This document shows positions 22,501-33,060 of a stretch of 64,000 nt of DNA, piece by piece (the stretch's first letter is position 1; each line of letters opens with the position of its first letter). This DNA comes from Isoetes taiwanensis (lineage: Eukaryota; Streptophyta; Lycopodiopsida; Isoetales; Isoetaceae), in contig JAJEKV010000823.1 of assembly GCA_021234155.1 (NCBI GenBank), positions 20,556 to 84,555 on the forward strand, given 5' to 3'. The notes below the pieces were generated by a model that had not been told where the DNA came from, searched no databases, and saw nothing but the letters and a program-made list of their open reading frames with translations. The position numbers and the translations under genes are program-made.

Positions 22501-23267
22501 GGCCTCAATCTTTTTTGCCTTTTGCTGCTCTCTGCCCCATACCTTGATCCAGTTCTTAGCCTTCTTAATTTTCTCATAAAAGGATTTCATGGATTGAGCA
22601 TGGGTGATCCTCGGGAGGGTGTTGTAAAAGGTTTGAAAGGCTTCTTTAAAACCCTTCCTAAGTAAATAGGAAGTATTTAATTTGAAAAGGAGGTTACTAC
22701 TTTTTGTGCTGGCCTGCTGATTGGAGTTGCCCTCAAAGATGATGGGAAGGTGGTCTGATAAAGAGGAAGAGATGTCTGCCATTGCATAGTGATCATCTAG
22801 GATTTGAATGTTAGGGTTAGCTAGGTAGACTCTGTCTAGGTTACAGTAGACCCTTTCCTTGTCATTTCTCTTATTGGACCATGTATATTGATAATTAGAG
22901 AGAGGAATGTTCCTGAGCATAGTGTCTGTGGTAAGACTCTCCCAAGCCATCCTTTCACTACAGGCCATCCTAAGGGAAGCGCCAAGTTTATCTGACCAGG
23001 TTGGCGTGTTATTGTAGTCCCCCATAACAATCCAGTCTTTGATCTGACAACTGAGCATGACCTCTTTAAGTTCAGTCCATAGGGTTGCTCTGCTAGCCGA
23101 GGAATCAGATGGGGCATAGACATTGATCAGACCTAAGGTAAGATTCTCAAGTTGGATAGAAATAAGTTGCTAGAGGCCATTAGCGTCATTCTTTTTTATA
23201 TCTACACTACAATTCTTCCACAAGATTATGAGACCCCCAGCCTTGCCTTGTGCAGGGATCCACATAG
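19504..23267 (-). mobile_element. 5'-truncated L1-type LINE inserted in the ATPase exon
   Basis: Both sides carry the same 16-bp sequence AACAATTGGAAACTTC (19488-19503 and 23268-23283), a target-site duplication. The plus-strand poly-T after the left copy is the poly-A tail of a minus-strand element. The element begins within the endonuclease domain, so its ORF1 and the first endonuclease motif are missing. The target is inside an exon of the H+-ATPase-like gene. Confidence 0.95.
19683..23250 (-). pseudogene. LINE ORF2 remnant: endonuclease, reverse transcriptase, zinc motif
   Basis: Endonuclease part (about 23250-22340): GGLIILW, INVYAPSD, WIVMGDYNNTPTWSDKLGA, LDRVYLANP and SDHLPI, which matches the AP-endonuclease-like fold minus its N-terminus. 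A stop lies at about 22339, and a frame change occurs around 22070. RT part: MAKGKSPGLDGLPPEFY, NDYRPISLTNTTYKVITKI, an in-frame TAG at about 21711, KLDFKRAFDSIRWDFLEKV, GVRQGCPLSPYLF and the catalytic QYADDTFVF (about 21345). The C-terminal part has a putative zinc-binding pattern CPFCGHSETVEHIFLCH (about 20030). The last 649 codons (21632-19683) are open. Inactive as written because of the truncation, stops and frameshift. Confidence 0.9.
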
Positions 23268-24905
23268 AACAATTGGAAACTTCTGCATCTGTTCAATTGC
23301 AATTGGAATGCTCATAGAAATTATTGTGATGTATCCTATTCAAAAACGCAAGTATCGTGATGGAATTAATCTCCTTGTGCTTCTCATTGGTGGAATACCA
23401 ATTGCGATGCCCACACTCCTTTTAGTAACTATGGCAATTGGATCTCATCGTTTATCACAACAGGTACACTTCACTCTTTGTAGCTTTGACTTCCCCAAGG
23501 GTTCTAACTTGAAGCTTTCGTTACTAAACAGGGGCCATCACAAAACGTATGACGGCCATTGAAGAAATGGCTGGGATGGACGTCTTATGTAGTGATAAGA
23601 CTGGGGCCCTGACTTTAAACAAGCTTACAGCGGACAAGAATTTGATTGAGGTAAGTTTGCATTTAATACTTACCAATCAGGACCAATTGTGTAGTGTTCA
23701 ACCTTTTCATTAGTTTTGTGTCCTCAACAATTAAATATTACTTATTACCAGTGTTTCACCAAAGGCATCGACAAAAGACATGGTTGTCTTAGCTTCCCGT
23801 ATAGAAAATCAAGATGCAATTGATGCAGCTATTGTCGGAATGTTGGCTGACCCAAAAGAGGTAATTTTGCTGACTGACCTTTGGACTTGTCCACTTTGTC
23901 TAACTTGTCTAATGATGTCTCAAGCTCATGCAAACATTATAGAAGTCCATTTTCTTCCTTTTAATCCTAATGACAAGAGGACAGCTCTTACATACATTGA
24001 TAATGCCACAGGAAAATGGTACAGGGCAAGCAAACGTGCACCAGAGTAGACGCTAAACTTTGGTTCTCTTTATTTACTGGTCTGACCTAAAACTTGCAGA
24101 TTTTGGAGCTTTCTCACAATAAATAAGAGATTGTCAAATAAAGTCCACTCTGTGATAGACAAATTTGTTGAACGAGGCTTGAGTTCCCTTGCTGTTGCCA
24201 TGTAGGTAATATACAGCAAAGCATCATAATCCAGGGACATTACCTGACCATTTTTCTGCCTTTTTGCAGGAAGTCCCTGAGAAATCAAAAGAATCAGCTG
24301 GTTCTCCTTGGAAATTCTGCAGATTATTACCTCTGTTTGATCCTCCTCGTTGTGACAGTGCGGAAACAATTCATAGAGCTCTTAACCTTGGAGTGAATGT
24401 CAAAATGATACAGGTAATTTAACATGAGCCTCGTTAGAAAAAATGAATAAACCTTGATTAACGTAACTGTAATGATTTGGACTAGGTGACCAACATGCAA
24501 TCGCAAAAGAAACTGGCCGGCGATTAGGAATGCATGTAAATATGTCATCATCTTTATTTGGCTCTCGTAAGGACGAATCAATTGCATCCCTTCCAGTTGA
24601 CGAGCTTATTGTAAAGGTTGGTGGTTTTGCTGGGGTTTTCCTTGGTAAGCACATGTATTGTTGTAAGGCATCAGTTTGATCTGTTCTATTTAAGCCTAAG
24701 ATGAAACTTGTTTGCTGTCACCGAGCATAAATACGAGATAGTGAAGAAATTACAAGAGAAGAAGCACATATGTGGAATGATTGGGGTTGGAGTGAATGAT
24801 GCACCAGCTCTAAAGAAGGCAGACATAAAAGAGCCTTTATCTCTACAAGAAATTTATTGTGGCGGCCAAGGCCGCCGTGAACATTTCTTTTGTTTGGCTC
24901 GCTTA

Positions 24906-25332
24906 GGGTGATTTTCTACTGTAGTCATAAAATAAGACTGTCATATTGAGACATGACACAGTTTATGACTCCAATTCAAAAAATACGAACACATAAAATT
25001 GAAGTTGTTTTTCCACTATAAGGTGTCATAAAATAAGATGCCATTAAAATGCTAGTGAATAAGCCACCATCAAAATGCTAGTGGAAAACCCCAAAAAAGA
25101 TAAAGACGTGTCTTATTTTAATGATATTTTTAATATATGTGACACTGTTTTATTTTATACCGGGGGAAATAAGTAAGACTCCATTCCCCTTAAAAGGAGG
25201 AACCGAACCTATCCAAATCTAAATGGAACATGTCTTATTTTTAAAAGTAGAAAATCGTTTCTTTCTTATTTGCTTATGTGGCCCAATAGAAATGGCTAAA
25301 ATATGAGACACCACTCTAGTGAAAAATCACCC
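24906..25332. mobile_element. MITE, PIF/Harbinger-like
   Basis: A 427-bp element bounded by imperfect inverted repeats, GGGTGATTTTCTACT at the left and the reverse complement of AGTGAAAAATCACCC at the right, and flanked by TTA on both sides (24903-24905 and 25333-25335). A TTA/TAA duplication and short size fit a non-autonomous PIF/Harbinger element. No coding capacity. Confidence 0.82.
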
Positions 25333-25495
25333 TTACTGGTTTGAACTGTGCAGCTTTACGCATGACGAAAGTTAGGCTTTACAATTGTGTTTAAAAGACT
25401 AGGGGATGGGGGGTATTATGACATCATCACAAATCAATAAATCAACTTCCAACTGCGTTCTATAGAAGTTCCAAGCGTTAATTGAATTAAAAGTT

Positions 25496-25905
25496 ACCAT
25501 AAATGAGAAAAGAAAGGGAAAAGGGGGAAAAAAAGGATGGGGGGAAGGGAAGGAAAAAATATGGAAAAAGGGAAAGGGAAAGGGAAAGGAAAAGGAAAAG
25601 AAGAAAGGAAAAGAAATGGGGAAAGGGAACCTAAAAAAAAGGCATGAGAAAAGGGGGAAGAGGAAAATGGGAAAAGAAAAGGGGGGGGGCATGAGATAAA
25701 GGGAAGGCCACAGGGAAGGGAAAAGGCATGGGAAAGTGGGGGGGAAGATGTAAATGGGAAAAGGAAGGGGGGGAGGGCATAGGTAAAAAGGGAAAGAGGG
25801 AAAGGGTGAAGAAAGGGAAAAAGGGAGGCAAAAATAGCATAGGAAAATGGAAGGGAAGAAGGGCATAGAAAAAGGAAAAAAGGAAAATGCCACGAAGAGA
25901 ACCAC
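25496..25905. repeat. Long polypurine tract (plus strand G/A)
   Basis: About 400 bp, nearly all G and A on the plus strand with few interruptions, containing runs of GGGAAA. The long minus-strand frames across it (Phe/Pro/Ser-rich) are artefacts of the composition. Confidence 0.92.
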
Positions 25906-25909
25906 CATT

Positions 25910-26690
25910 CTAGGGAAAGGGATGTCCGTTTTGGCGCCATGCCAGTTTTGGATCCGCTCTTTCTGCGGCCTGTGCTTTCTATAGCGCAGGCTCGCGTTTT
26001 GCGTTTTGGCTTTGTCATCTATATATACTCCGTTGCTTGCTTCTTTCCTTCATGGTCATTTCCTCTGAGCTGAATTCTTTGTTGTGCGGAGTTTTCTACT
26101 TCATCAATTCCTAGCACATGGATTGCTGCTTGGTCATGCATCGATTGGATTGGTCTTTAGGTGGCGCCTGCACCCCATGGGTCGACAGTACTGCCCTGAT
26201 GAGCCAGTCCCTTAATGAATCTGTCTGTGCTTGCCTCTTATCTCTGCGTTTCTCCTTCGTAGATTGCTTATCTCTTTGTTTCTTCATTTTATATGTTGGT
26301 TGTGGGTATTTTGCCGATCTATCAGCTGCCCCATTCCCTTTTTGTTCTTATCCTGGGTCTTGATTGCAGATCGGCCTTGCTATTAGTCGCCTCAGCTCTC
26401 TGGCCTCCTGTTCGCTGTTGTTTTTTTAGCCTTTTCTTTCCTTCTGTACCATGGTTGCGATTACCTCTGCATTTCTCTTGCCTTCTTTTTTCTCATCGCA
26501 GGCCCTCCAGCCACCCCAACATCGCCAACCTGAGCGAAATTGGTTTGTTGTCTGCTTACTTTTCCCTTTTCTAAATGGTTTGGTGATTCTAAGTATGTTG
26601 AAATTCTTAGCTTGTTGTTAAAGATGCTTTTTTAGTCTTAGGCAGAGCCTTGCACAACACAGCAACCCCAATTCTGGGTCTATAGTAAGG
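25910..26690 (+). other. TATA-containing, pyrimidine-rich segment, no supported gene
   Basis: A TATA-type string (TATATATAC, about 26019-26029) is followed by T/C-rich sequence that could be a leader or an old LTR. The open frames at 26118 and 26293 overlap in different frames and match nothing I know. Confidence 0.35.
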
Positions 26691-26935
26691 AACAATAGTA
26701 AAAAAAGGACATGAGGCAACGAACTTTGTGATCAAGTTGAGTAGAAACATTAGTGACAAAAGCCTGAAAGAGAGATAATACCTATGATTTGGCCTTCAAG
26801 AAGTGGACAGTTATGTGACGAGAATAATCATCGATGAAGGTGACAAAATAAATAGAGCCGGCCAAAGATGGAGGTGTGCTCCAGATACATCGGAGTGAAT
26901 GCGCTGCCCAACAGGGATAGGTTCTGTACGTACGA
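26690..26935 (-). pseudogene. Ty1/copia integrase fragment
   Basis: On the minus strand, about 80 codons contain IHSDV-like text and then FVTFIDDYSRHITVHFLKAKS, matching the copia integrase core around the second catalytic Asp (D-D-Y-S-R). A stop after KAKS, a frame change and the absence of neighbouring domains mark it as a scrap. Confidence 0.75.
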
Positions 26936-27029
26936 AATTATTTTTCTAGACGTATAAAGTCTAAAAATACATATTTTTAGGTAAAATATGTATTTTTCGT
27001 ATTTTTCTTTCGCCGGCCGGGAAAAAAAA

Positions 27030-27049
27030 TTCGCGTAAGCTTACGCGAA
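27030..27049. repeat. Perfect 20-bp palindrome
   Basis: TTCGCGTAAGCTTACGCGAA equals its own reverse complement. A related hairpin with TTCGC and GCGAA arms around GTAA lies at 27203-27216, on the other side of the heptamer repeat. Confidence 0.9.
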
Positions 27050-27061
27050 ACTTTTCGCGAC

Positions 27062-27203
27062 GCGATTTTTTTATTTTTATTTTTTATTTTTTATTTTTTA
27101 TTTTTTATTTTTTATTTTTTATTTTTTATTTTTTATTTTTTATTTTTTATTTTTTATTTTTTATTTTTTATTTTTTATTTTTTATTTTTTATTTTTTATT
27201 TTT
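27062..27203. repeat. (ATTTTTT)n heptanucleotide microsatellite
   Basis: About nineteen copies of ATTTTTT in tandem, with the first unit one T shorter. It is flanked on both sides by CGCG-containing palindromic sequence. Confidence 0.92.
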
Positions 27204-27235
27204 TCGCGTAAGCGAAACCTTTAGTTGAGTGTTCA

Positions 27236-28140
27236 ATTCCTAGAGCTCTTTCACATTCAGGATTGGCAACAAATAGAAGGAATAAAAGTAGATAAGTAGA
27301 AGGAATAAAAGTAGACTTATCTGCTTCAAAGCAGTGAAAGTTTGAGCCGTGACCAATTTTGGACTTCAGGATCAATTAAGATCACGACATAAATCCCGAG
27401 ATTTTAAGTCGAATTTACCCATATCGGCCGACTTTGTATATTTCATAAACCAACCATGGGCGAAGTATATCTTGGATAACTATTTACAAGAGAGCTTAAG
27501 TAACACCACATCAAAATGTCAATGCATCTATAAAATCTTAATATTACACAGAACAACTTACATAATCACATGGAATGAGAAAACGTGTACAAGATTTAAT
27601 ACCTACCAAACTATGCCATCATAATTAAGAATATAAATAAGACTGGTCTAAAAAGTGCACCTACCATTTGTTAAAACATGAGCTCCATCTTACTGGCCAT
27701 TAATTTCCTTATCATCTAGTATGAAATACTTAATAATTCTTTCAACTTATTTCCTTAAAAAGCTGTAGTGTATTGACACTTTCAGGGCCTTAAACTATAT
27801 CAGAGATAGGCTAGCACTTCCGTTGGATGCTCCTCCTTGGATGATCCTCCTGCCTCTTCTAGACCTCCGGGAAAATGGAAAAATGATCAAAAACACTAAT
27901 TGAGAGCACCACTTGTATAGCATAAGGATGACAAAACAACTTATTCAATCACAATGAACACATACAAGTTCGAATCGGGTGACTCCACTTATCACATTGA
28001 ATCGGGTGAAGAAGACTCCATTTCTGCACTAAACAATATAATCAGAATAAAAAACGTGATAAGATTGATCGAAAGTGGGCTAAATGGGTACAAAGAGGAA
28101 AATCATAAAACAACTTATATAAATAAGCACAATGAGAAAA
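27236..28140. other. AT-rich stretch, part of or adjoining the copy 2 LTR
   Basis: No gene seen. A short direct repeat (AGAAGGAATAAAAGTAGA) occurs twice near 27277-27313. The outer boundary of the 3' LTR of gypsy copy 2 should lie within or near this stretch, but I cannot place it. Confidence 0.35.
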
Positions 28141-28825
28141 CATAATTACAAGATCAAATCAAAGGAAGACTCCCTTTGATCATTCCACCAAATAATAGCA
28201 GAAATAATAGCATCAAGAACAAAGAGAACATTTTGTGAATCAAAATATATCTTAAAACAGCATATAACCTGTATGTTAGCGCTCCCATGGTCCGTGAGAT
28301 GCATTGCACTCCTCCAAGGATCGATGGTGGATCTTATATGGAAAAAACAAGCATTTCGTAAGCAGCGATGCCCTGCTTCCACCTCTGCATATCCATAAAT
28401 CATAGGCAACCGAATGCCTTCCTAAGTTCGTGTATGACGTTTAAGGCAAAGACTACATACCTGTATTACCATCACAAGCGGCGATCTAGAGTTATAAGCG
28501 GCTCGGAGTTTCGGGCACGTGGATGAGAGTTCAGGTGCTAGGTCAGGGAAAAGGATCTAGGGTTAGGGTTAGGGCTCATATATAGGTGTGGGTCCACATG
28601 GGATGGCACGTGGCACCACTAAGATGAGGCCGTGTGGCGGTTGCCCACTAGGATAAGGCCATGTGGAAATGGGCCTTATCCTAAGGTTATCTAAGTTAAA
28701 CAATTAACTTAGATGTGCACCCCTTGCCACTTATCCAAGGCATACAAGGCTACCTAGGTAGGCTTGTATGGTGACGGGTCCAGGAATATACGTATTTATG
28801 GCGTATATTCCCTTAGAACGTCACA
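27400..28825 (-). repeat. 3' LTR of gypsy copy 2
   Basis: It begins (minus strand, 28825) TGTGACGTTC directly after the purine tract and continues with text parallel to the copy 1 LTR: CACGTGGC-type blocks, CCCTAACCCTAACCCTAG, a good TATA box (TATATATG, about 28585-28577) and CAG|GTATGT at 28463-28456. The inner end cannot be fixed because the far part has diverged. Confidence 0.7.
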
Positions 28826-28840
28826 TTCTCCCCCCCTTAG
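28826..28840 (-). promoter_or_regulatory. Polypurine tract of copy 2
   Basis: The minus strand reads CTAAGGGGGGGAGAA immediately before the LTR TGTGACG, the counterpart of the copy 1 tract. Confidence 0.85.
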
Positions 28841-29248
28841 GACAATGTTGTCCTCAGCATTGCGCTAAGGTGACGAACCTATCTATCCTGCAAAAACAAC
28901 ATAAGATCATACACTTAAATTAAAACGATCAGCTTCCTATTAAAGTTAAATATCAAAATTTAGGCTATATTTGTACTTATACAAAATTATATAGCCTTAA
29001 CAAAGTTACTTCTTACAATAATTCAACACATTATTATAAGAGTTATTAGGGTTCATAATCTAAATTATGGCTCCCCCGTCTTCTCGTAATGCGCCCCACC
29101 TCGAGACTCCTTCTCACTTGCCTGCACATGGAGCACATTACGTTAGTTTAATTAATAAGTTTGTGGTTTTAGGGGACCACCCCCCTTACCATACCTTCCA
29201 CTCGATCATGGCCCTTTCGGATTTGAGCTTAAGGACCATTTAAGATGA

Positions 29249-29568
29249 TCCCATCATCGCCCATGATCAAGTGCTACCTTGTACTCGGTTACCCGGTGCC
29301 GAGTACCCCTAGTGCATCATGCCCCAAGGGTTTTAAGCTAGGGAACGTCTCACGATCCCATCATCAAGATGATCACTTTGACCTTCACCATGACCCCCTA
29401 TGGCCAGGTGTCGACCCCACATCGTGGCATAGAGAGCATCCGGACCGATGTCCCATCATCGGCGCACCATGCCTTTCCCCTCTCTCTCGCATGACCCTAT
29501 TGGTCATGCGCACCTCTTGGTGCATGTTGGCCTAGAGAACACCTTAAAGGTTTATCTCATCATCGCCC
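29249..29568 (-). repeat. Four spaced GGCGATGATGGGA motifs (copy 2)
   Basis: On the plus strand the motif reads TCCCATCATCGCC or close variants at 29249-29262, 29356-29365 (worn), 29451-29464 (worn) and 29555-29568, spaced 95-107 bp. This mirrors the array in copy 1, although the spacers have diverged. Confidence 0.8.
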
Positions 29569-29689
29569 ACATGTTCCAAGATTCTGGCATATGTATTCCA
29601 CTAACTAGAATACATGCGTAATTAGAGGCTAACTAAGGAACATACTAAGCTAACCTCGGGCGAAGTCGGGTCGACCAGGTGGGAGACGA

Positions 29690-30480
29690 CTTCGCCCATC
29701 AAACTCCTTCATAAATTCTGGGTATTGTCTCTCCAAATCCCTTCAATACCCATGTCGTCTTCCGCGGGCAAGTGCTTCCACTTGACCAAATACTGGAGGA
29801 ACTGAGACCTCCTAGTCTTCTTGAATGACTTATCAAGAAGTAACTTCGTGCACAATTTCAACTTGCTCCTCCGGTCATTTCCAACAAGGTTGGAGTATCC
29901 AAAACCTCATCGTGGTTAGGATTGTGCCTTTTCAATAAACTTACGTGGAAGACCTTGTGAACTTTGAGATGGTAGGAAGATCCAACTTGTAGGCTTGGGA
30001 GCCCACTCTCTCCACAATCTTGAATGGACCAGCCCACCTAGGGGCAAGCTTCTTGCAACTCCCAATCGAAGCTTAGCTTGCTTAACCTTGTTCTTCAACC
30101 ACACGCTATCGCCTACCTTGAACTCTCTTACGGTCTTGTTGTCTGGCTACACTCTTCCGCCGACTTCTTTTTTGCTAGGAGGTAACCCCTCACTTCTTCC
30201 ACCAAGCACGTGATATCTCCAGGAAAGCATCCGGCCGGGACACTTCAACTTTGACACGGGGTTGTGCCAAGTGTAATGGGAGTTAAAGCATTGGTACCGT
30301 AATTTACCATGAAAGGAGACATCGGGATGACTCTGTTTGGCACTATTGTAGGCTTAATTCCACCAAGTGGATATACTCATCCCACTTGGACCATGCTTAT
30401 TCCACACAAAACTTCTAAGCATATCTTCAATGATTGATTCGTCCTCTCCGCCTCGACCATCTGTTTGGGGATGATAAGTC
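29690..30480 (-). pseudogene. Integrase C-terminus and chromodomain (copy 2)
   Basis: The minus strand encodes, in blocks broken by frameshifts, KVKQAKLRLGVARSLPLGGL (about 30095-30040), the GSQAYKLDL-like block, KRHNPNHDE-like text (about 29925), and a chromodomain with FLQYLVKWKHLP (about 29815-29775) and a terminal motif like that of copy 1. The chromodomain segment lines up closely with 12960-13130. Confidence 0.78.
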
Positions 30481-30484
30481 GTGC

Positions 30485-31024
30485 TCATGGAGAGCCGCCT
30501 CGAATGGTGCTTGAAGAGGTCCCGCCAAAAGCACTCATAAACTTGGAATCTCTATCAGATATTATCTCCCGAGGCATGCCATGGAGCCTAAAAATCTCCT
30601 TCACAAATAGCTTGGCAGTATCTAATGCTGTGTCAGTAGTTCTACAAGGCACAAAATGTGCCATCTTAGATAATTTGTCTACTACGACCATCAATGCATC
30701 CTTGCCTCGAATAGTCTTGGGAAGTCCTGTGATAAAATCCATACTTACCACTTCCCACTTGGCATTCGGCACTGCTAGAGGTTCCAAAGCTCCTGGAATT
30801 CGAAGCTGCTCCGCTTTGGTTTTCGACACAATAACCGGCACTCCACGAATATATCTTGCTATCTGCTTCTTCATTCCCGGCCAGAAGTAGCTACTTCGGA
30901 TCTTGAAGTAGGTCTTCATAAAACCTGCATGCCCTGCTATTGGGCTGTTGTGTGTGTCATGAAGGATTAGCTTCCTTATACCTGAAGATTCGGGCACACA
31001 CAGCTTATGCTTATGATACAACAA
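30485..31024 (-). CDS. Integrase zinc domain and catalytic core (copy 2, partial)
   Basis: A 179-codon open frame. It starts LYHKHKLCVPES, then the HHCC-type region HDTHNSPIAGHAGFMKTYF and YFWPGMKKQIARYI. The Cys-x2-Cys expected next reads VPVIV, and cysteines appear only in another frame, so a small indel is likely. The core follows: VVSMDFITGLPKTIRG (first Asp), VVVDKLSKMAHFVPCRT, and FRLHGMPREIISDRDSKFMS (second Asp). The segment with the last catalytic Glu lies downstream, after a frame break. Integrase joins the element DNA to the chromosome. Confidence 0.88.
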   Translation of the reverse strand: MLYHKHKLCVPESSGIRKLILHDTHNSPIAGHAGFMKTYFKIRSSYFWPGMKKQIARYIRGVPVIVSKTKAEQLRIPGALEPLAVPNAKWEVVSMDFITGLPKTIRGKDALMVVVDKLSKMAHFVPCRTTDTALDTAKLFVKEIFRLHGMPREIISDRDSKFMSAFGGTSSSTIRGGSP

Positions 31025-31029
31025 GTTGC

Positions 31030-31600
31030 CTTCCTTCTTATAATGCTTGAAGGCTTTCGTTCTTTATCATTTCTAGCCTCCCTAGAGAGGCTTTCCCATA
31101 CCTCCTTGAAATCACCATCGGATGGTAACGTCTCCTCAATTTTCTTGCCATACCCACTCGAAAGAGTTGATATAGCATTACAATGAGTTCTCGTCTCAAG
31201 AGGTCTTCTAGAAAGAGCGTCGGCAACCACATTCAACTTACCCGGCTTATAAGCAATCTCGAAGTCATACTCTTCTAGGAATTCCATCCACCTCCTTTGT
31301 CTTAGATTCAGGAGTGGTTGTGTGAAGATGTATTGGAGGCTCTGGTGATCAGTATCTAACTGAAACTTCCTCCCAAGCAAATAATGCCTCCAAATACAAA
31401 GAGCTCTGACAATAGCTAGAAGTTCCTGATCATAGGTTGGATAGTGCTGCTCGGTGTCGTTCAACTTCTTGGAATCATAAGCTATTACTCTTCCTTCTTG
31501 CATAAGGACTCCACCTGTCGCTATCTTACTTGCATCTGTTGCTACTATCTTGTCCTTGTCTGGATCTGGCAAAACTAGCACTGGTGCTGTTGTTAAGGCC
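31030..31600 (-). CDS. RNase H (copy 2)
   Basis: The open frame at 31581-30976 contains ATDASKIATGGVLMQEGRVI, YDSKKLNDTEQHYPTYDQEL, the WRHYLLGRKF block, LDTDHQSLQYI, then LNLRQRRWMEFLEEYDFEI and NVVADALSRRP. These are standard Ty3/gypsy RNase H motifs: the first D of TDAS, the E of QELLAIV, and D of TDHQSL. It joins the RT segment through a frame break near 31640. Confidence 0.9.
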
Positions 31601-31639
31601 TCCTTAAGCTTTTCAAATGAAGCTTGAACATTCTCTAAC

Positions 31640-32480
31640 CAATGTGCTCTCTAATCTTTCACCTTAACACTCTTAGTGAGGTCCGTCAAAGGGGACGCCC
31701 ACTTAGCGAAGTCCTTCACGAACTTTCTGTAATAACCTGCCAGACATAGAAAGCTTCTTACCTCCGCCACATTCTTTGGAGCTGGCCAATCCACTACTGC
31801 TTCAATCTTTGCAGGATCGGTGGAGATTCCTTCTGCCGATATGACATGGCCCAAGTACTCCACTCTTTCAGTAGCAAAGTGGCATTTGGAGAGCTTTCCA
31901 TACAAACGATGCTGCCTCAACTTTTCTAACACCCTTCTCAAATGCTGACTATGATCTTCAATAGACTTGCTGTAGACTAGAATGTCGTCGAAGAAGACAA
32001 TGACAAACTCATCTAGAAAATCCCTGAAGACGTCGTTCATGAGGCGATAAAAGTTCTTTGGAGCATTCGACAATCCAAAGGGCATTCTTGTAAACTCAAA
32101 GTGACCATACCGCGCTCAAGGCGGTCTTATGGATATCTTCTTCCTTTATCCTTATTTGGTGGTATCGACCTTAAGTCAATTTTAGAGAATACCTTTGCTC
32201 TTTGAGTTGGTCCATCAAATCATCTCGCCCTTGGCAATGCATACTTATTCTTTATCGCCCGCTTGTTGAGCCGGGCGATAGTCTATGCACATTCTTAAAC
32301 TGCCGTCCTTCTTCTTCACGAAGAGTATGGGTGCTCCAAAAGGAGACACACTTGCTCTAATAAAGCCAAGCTCGAGCAATTCCTGGAGTTGCTTCTTGAG
32401 CTCAATCAACTCCGGGGTGCTCATCCTGTATGGTGCCTTGCTGGTAGGCTTAGCATCTGGTGCTAATGCGATCTCACCTC
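31640..32480 (-). CDS. Reverse transcriptase (copy 2)
   Basis: The open frame at 32085-31651 carries [37 protein letters not shown] (catalytic FFDD), [26 protein letters not shown], and [18 protein letters not shown]. The earlier RT blocks (fingers, CIDYR region) lie at about 32480-32100 with frame breaks. RT copies the element RNA into DNA. The catalytic block is intact here, unlike in copy 1. Confidence 0.92.
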
Positions 32481-32486
32481 CACACC

Positions 32487-33060
32487 CTATAAGGTGGTAG
32501 TAGGCTTGCGGATTTCATCCGGAAATACATCCTTGAATTCCGAAATAAGCCTTGCTACTGGCTTGGGCAACTGCTTCCCCTTTTGGTCGTTCCCATCCTG
32601 TTTATTAGGCTCAATTGCCTCTAGCCTCAAAATGTAATCCACCTTATTTCTTTCTATACTCTTCCTTAGCTGCTTCAAAGAAATGCACTGCATAGAAGAA
32701 GCTGCCTTCTTACCTTTCACTATGAATTTGGTGCCGTCCTGGTGCTGTCATGGCGACTTCATTGCGGTCGCAGTCGATCATGGCTTTCGCTGGCTTTAGT
32801 AACTCCATTCCTACTATAAGGTCATATCTTCCAATCTCCATGACCTCTGCCCCCATCGGCCACTTACTTCCACTAAGGTCTATGTCGAATGTAATCCTCC
32901 TCCCCTTAGTGTGCCGAATGGCGCCGTTTGCCATAGCAACTGGCTTTGGCTTAGATTTCAATACCTTGTTCTTCATTAGGGCAGCCAGCCTAGGAGAGGC
33001 GAAATTGTGAGAGCTACCTGTGTCTATCAATACTAGATATGGATTTGCTATCTATGATCC
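32487..33060 (-). CDS. Aspartic protease and linker to RT (copy 2)
   Basis: The open frame at 33030-32710 starts at the active-site region [17 protein letters not shown] and continues [32 protein letters not shown]. The neighbouring frame (32720-32487) holds [20 protein letters not shown] and [11 protein letters not shown], the link to RT. The D-T-G-S triad identifies a retroviral-type protease. A frameshift separates the two parts. Confidence 0.9.

Larger units (their letters stand above)
19130..24830 (+). pseudogene. Plasma-membrane H+-ATPase (P-type, AHA-like) pseudogene
   Basis: Exon-sized blocks with plant introns encode the middle of a P3A proton pump. Approximate exons: 19130-19153 (GDPLKIDQ), 19233-19412 ([12 protein letters not shown] to NQVGHFQK), 19480-19503 continuing at 23284-23463 ([13 protein letters not shown] to [11 protein letters not shown]), 23532-23650, 23752-23860, 23930-24046, 24100-24205, 24270-24413, 24486-24644 and 24720-24830. 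The N-terminal and C-terminal membrane domains are absent. Damage: the phosphorylation motif DKTGT reads DKTGA, the hinge TGDGVNDAP reads IGVGVNDAP, one codon is lost in the [10 protein letters not shown] loop, exon e has a frameshift, exon g has TAA/TAG stops, and a LINE splits exon c. After KKADI the sequence departs from the family. The intact family exports protons using ATP. Confidence 0.92.

Noticed and set aside
25399-26018. Long minus-strand open frames (Phe/Pro/Ser-rich, about 170 codons)
   Set aside because: They are the complement of the polypurine tract; the composition alone removes stops.
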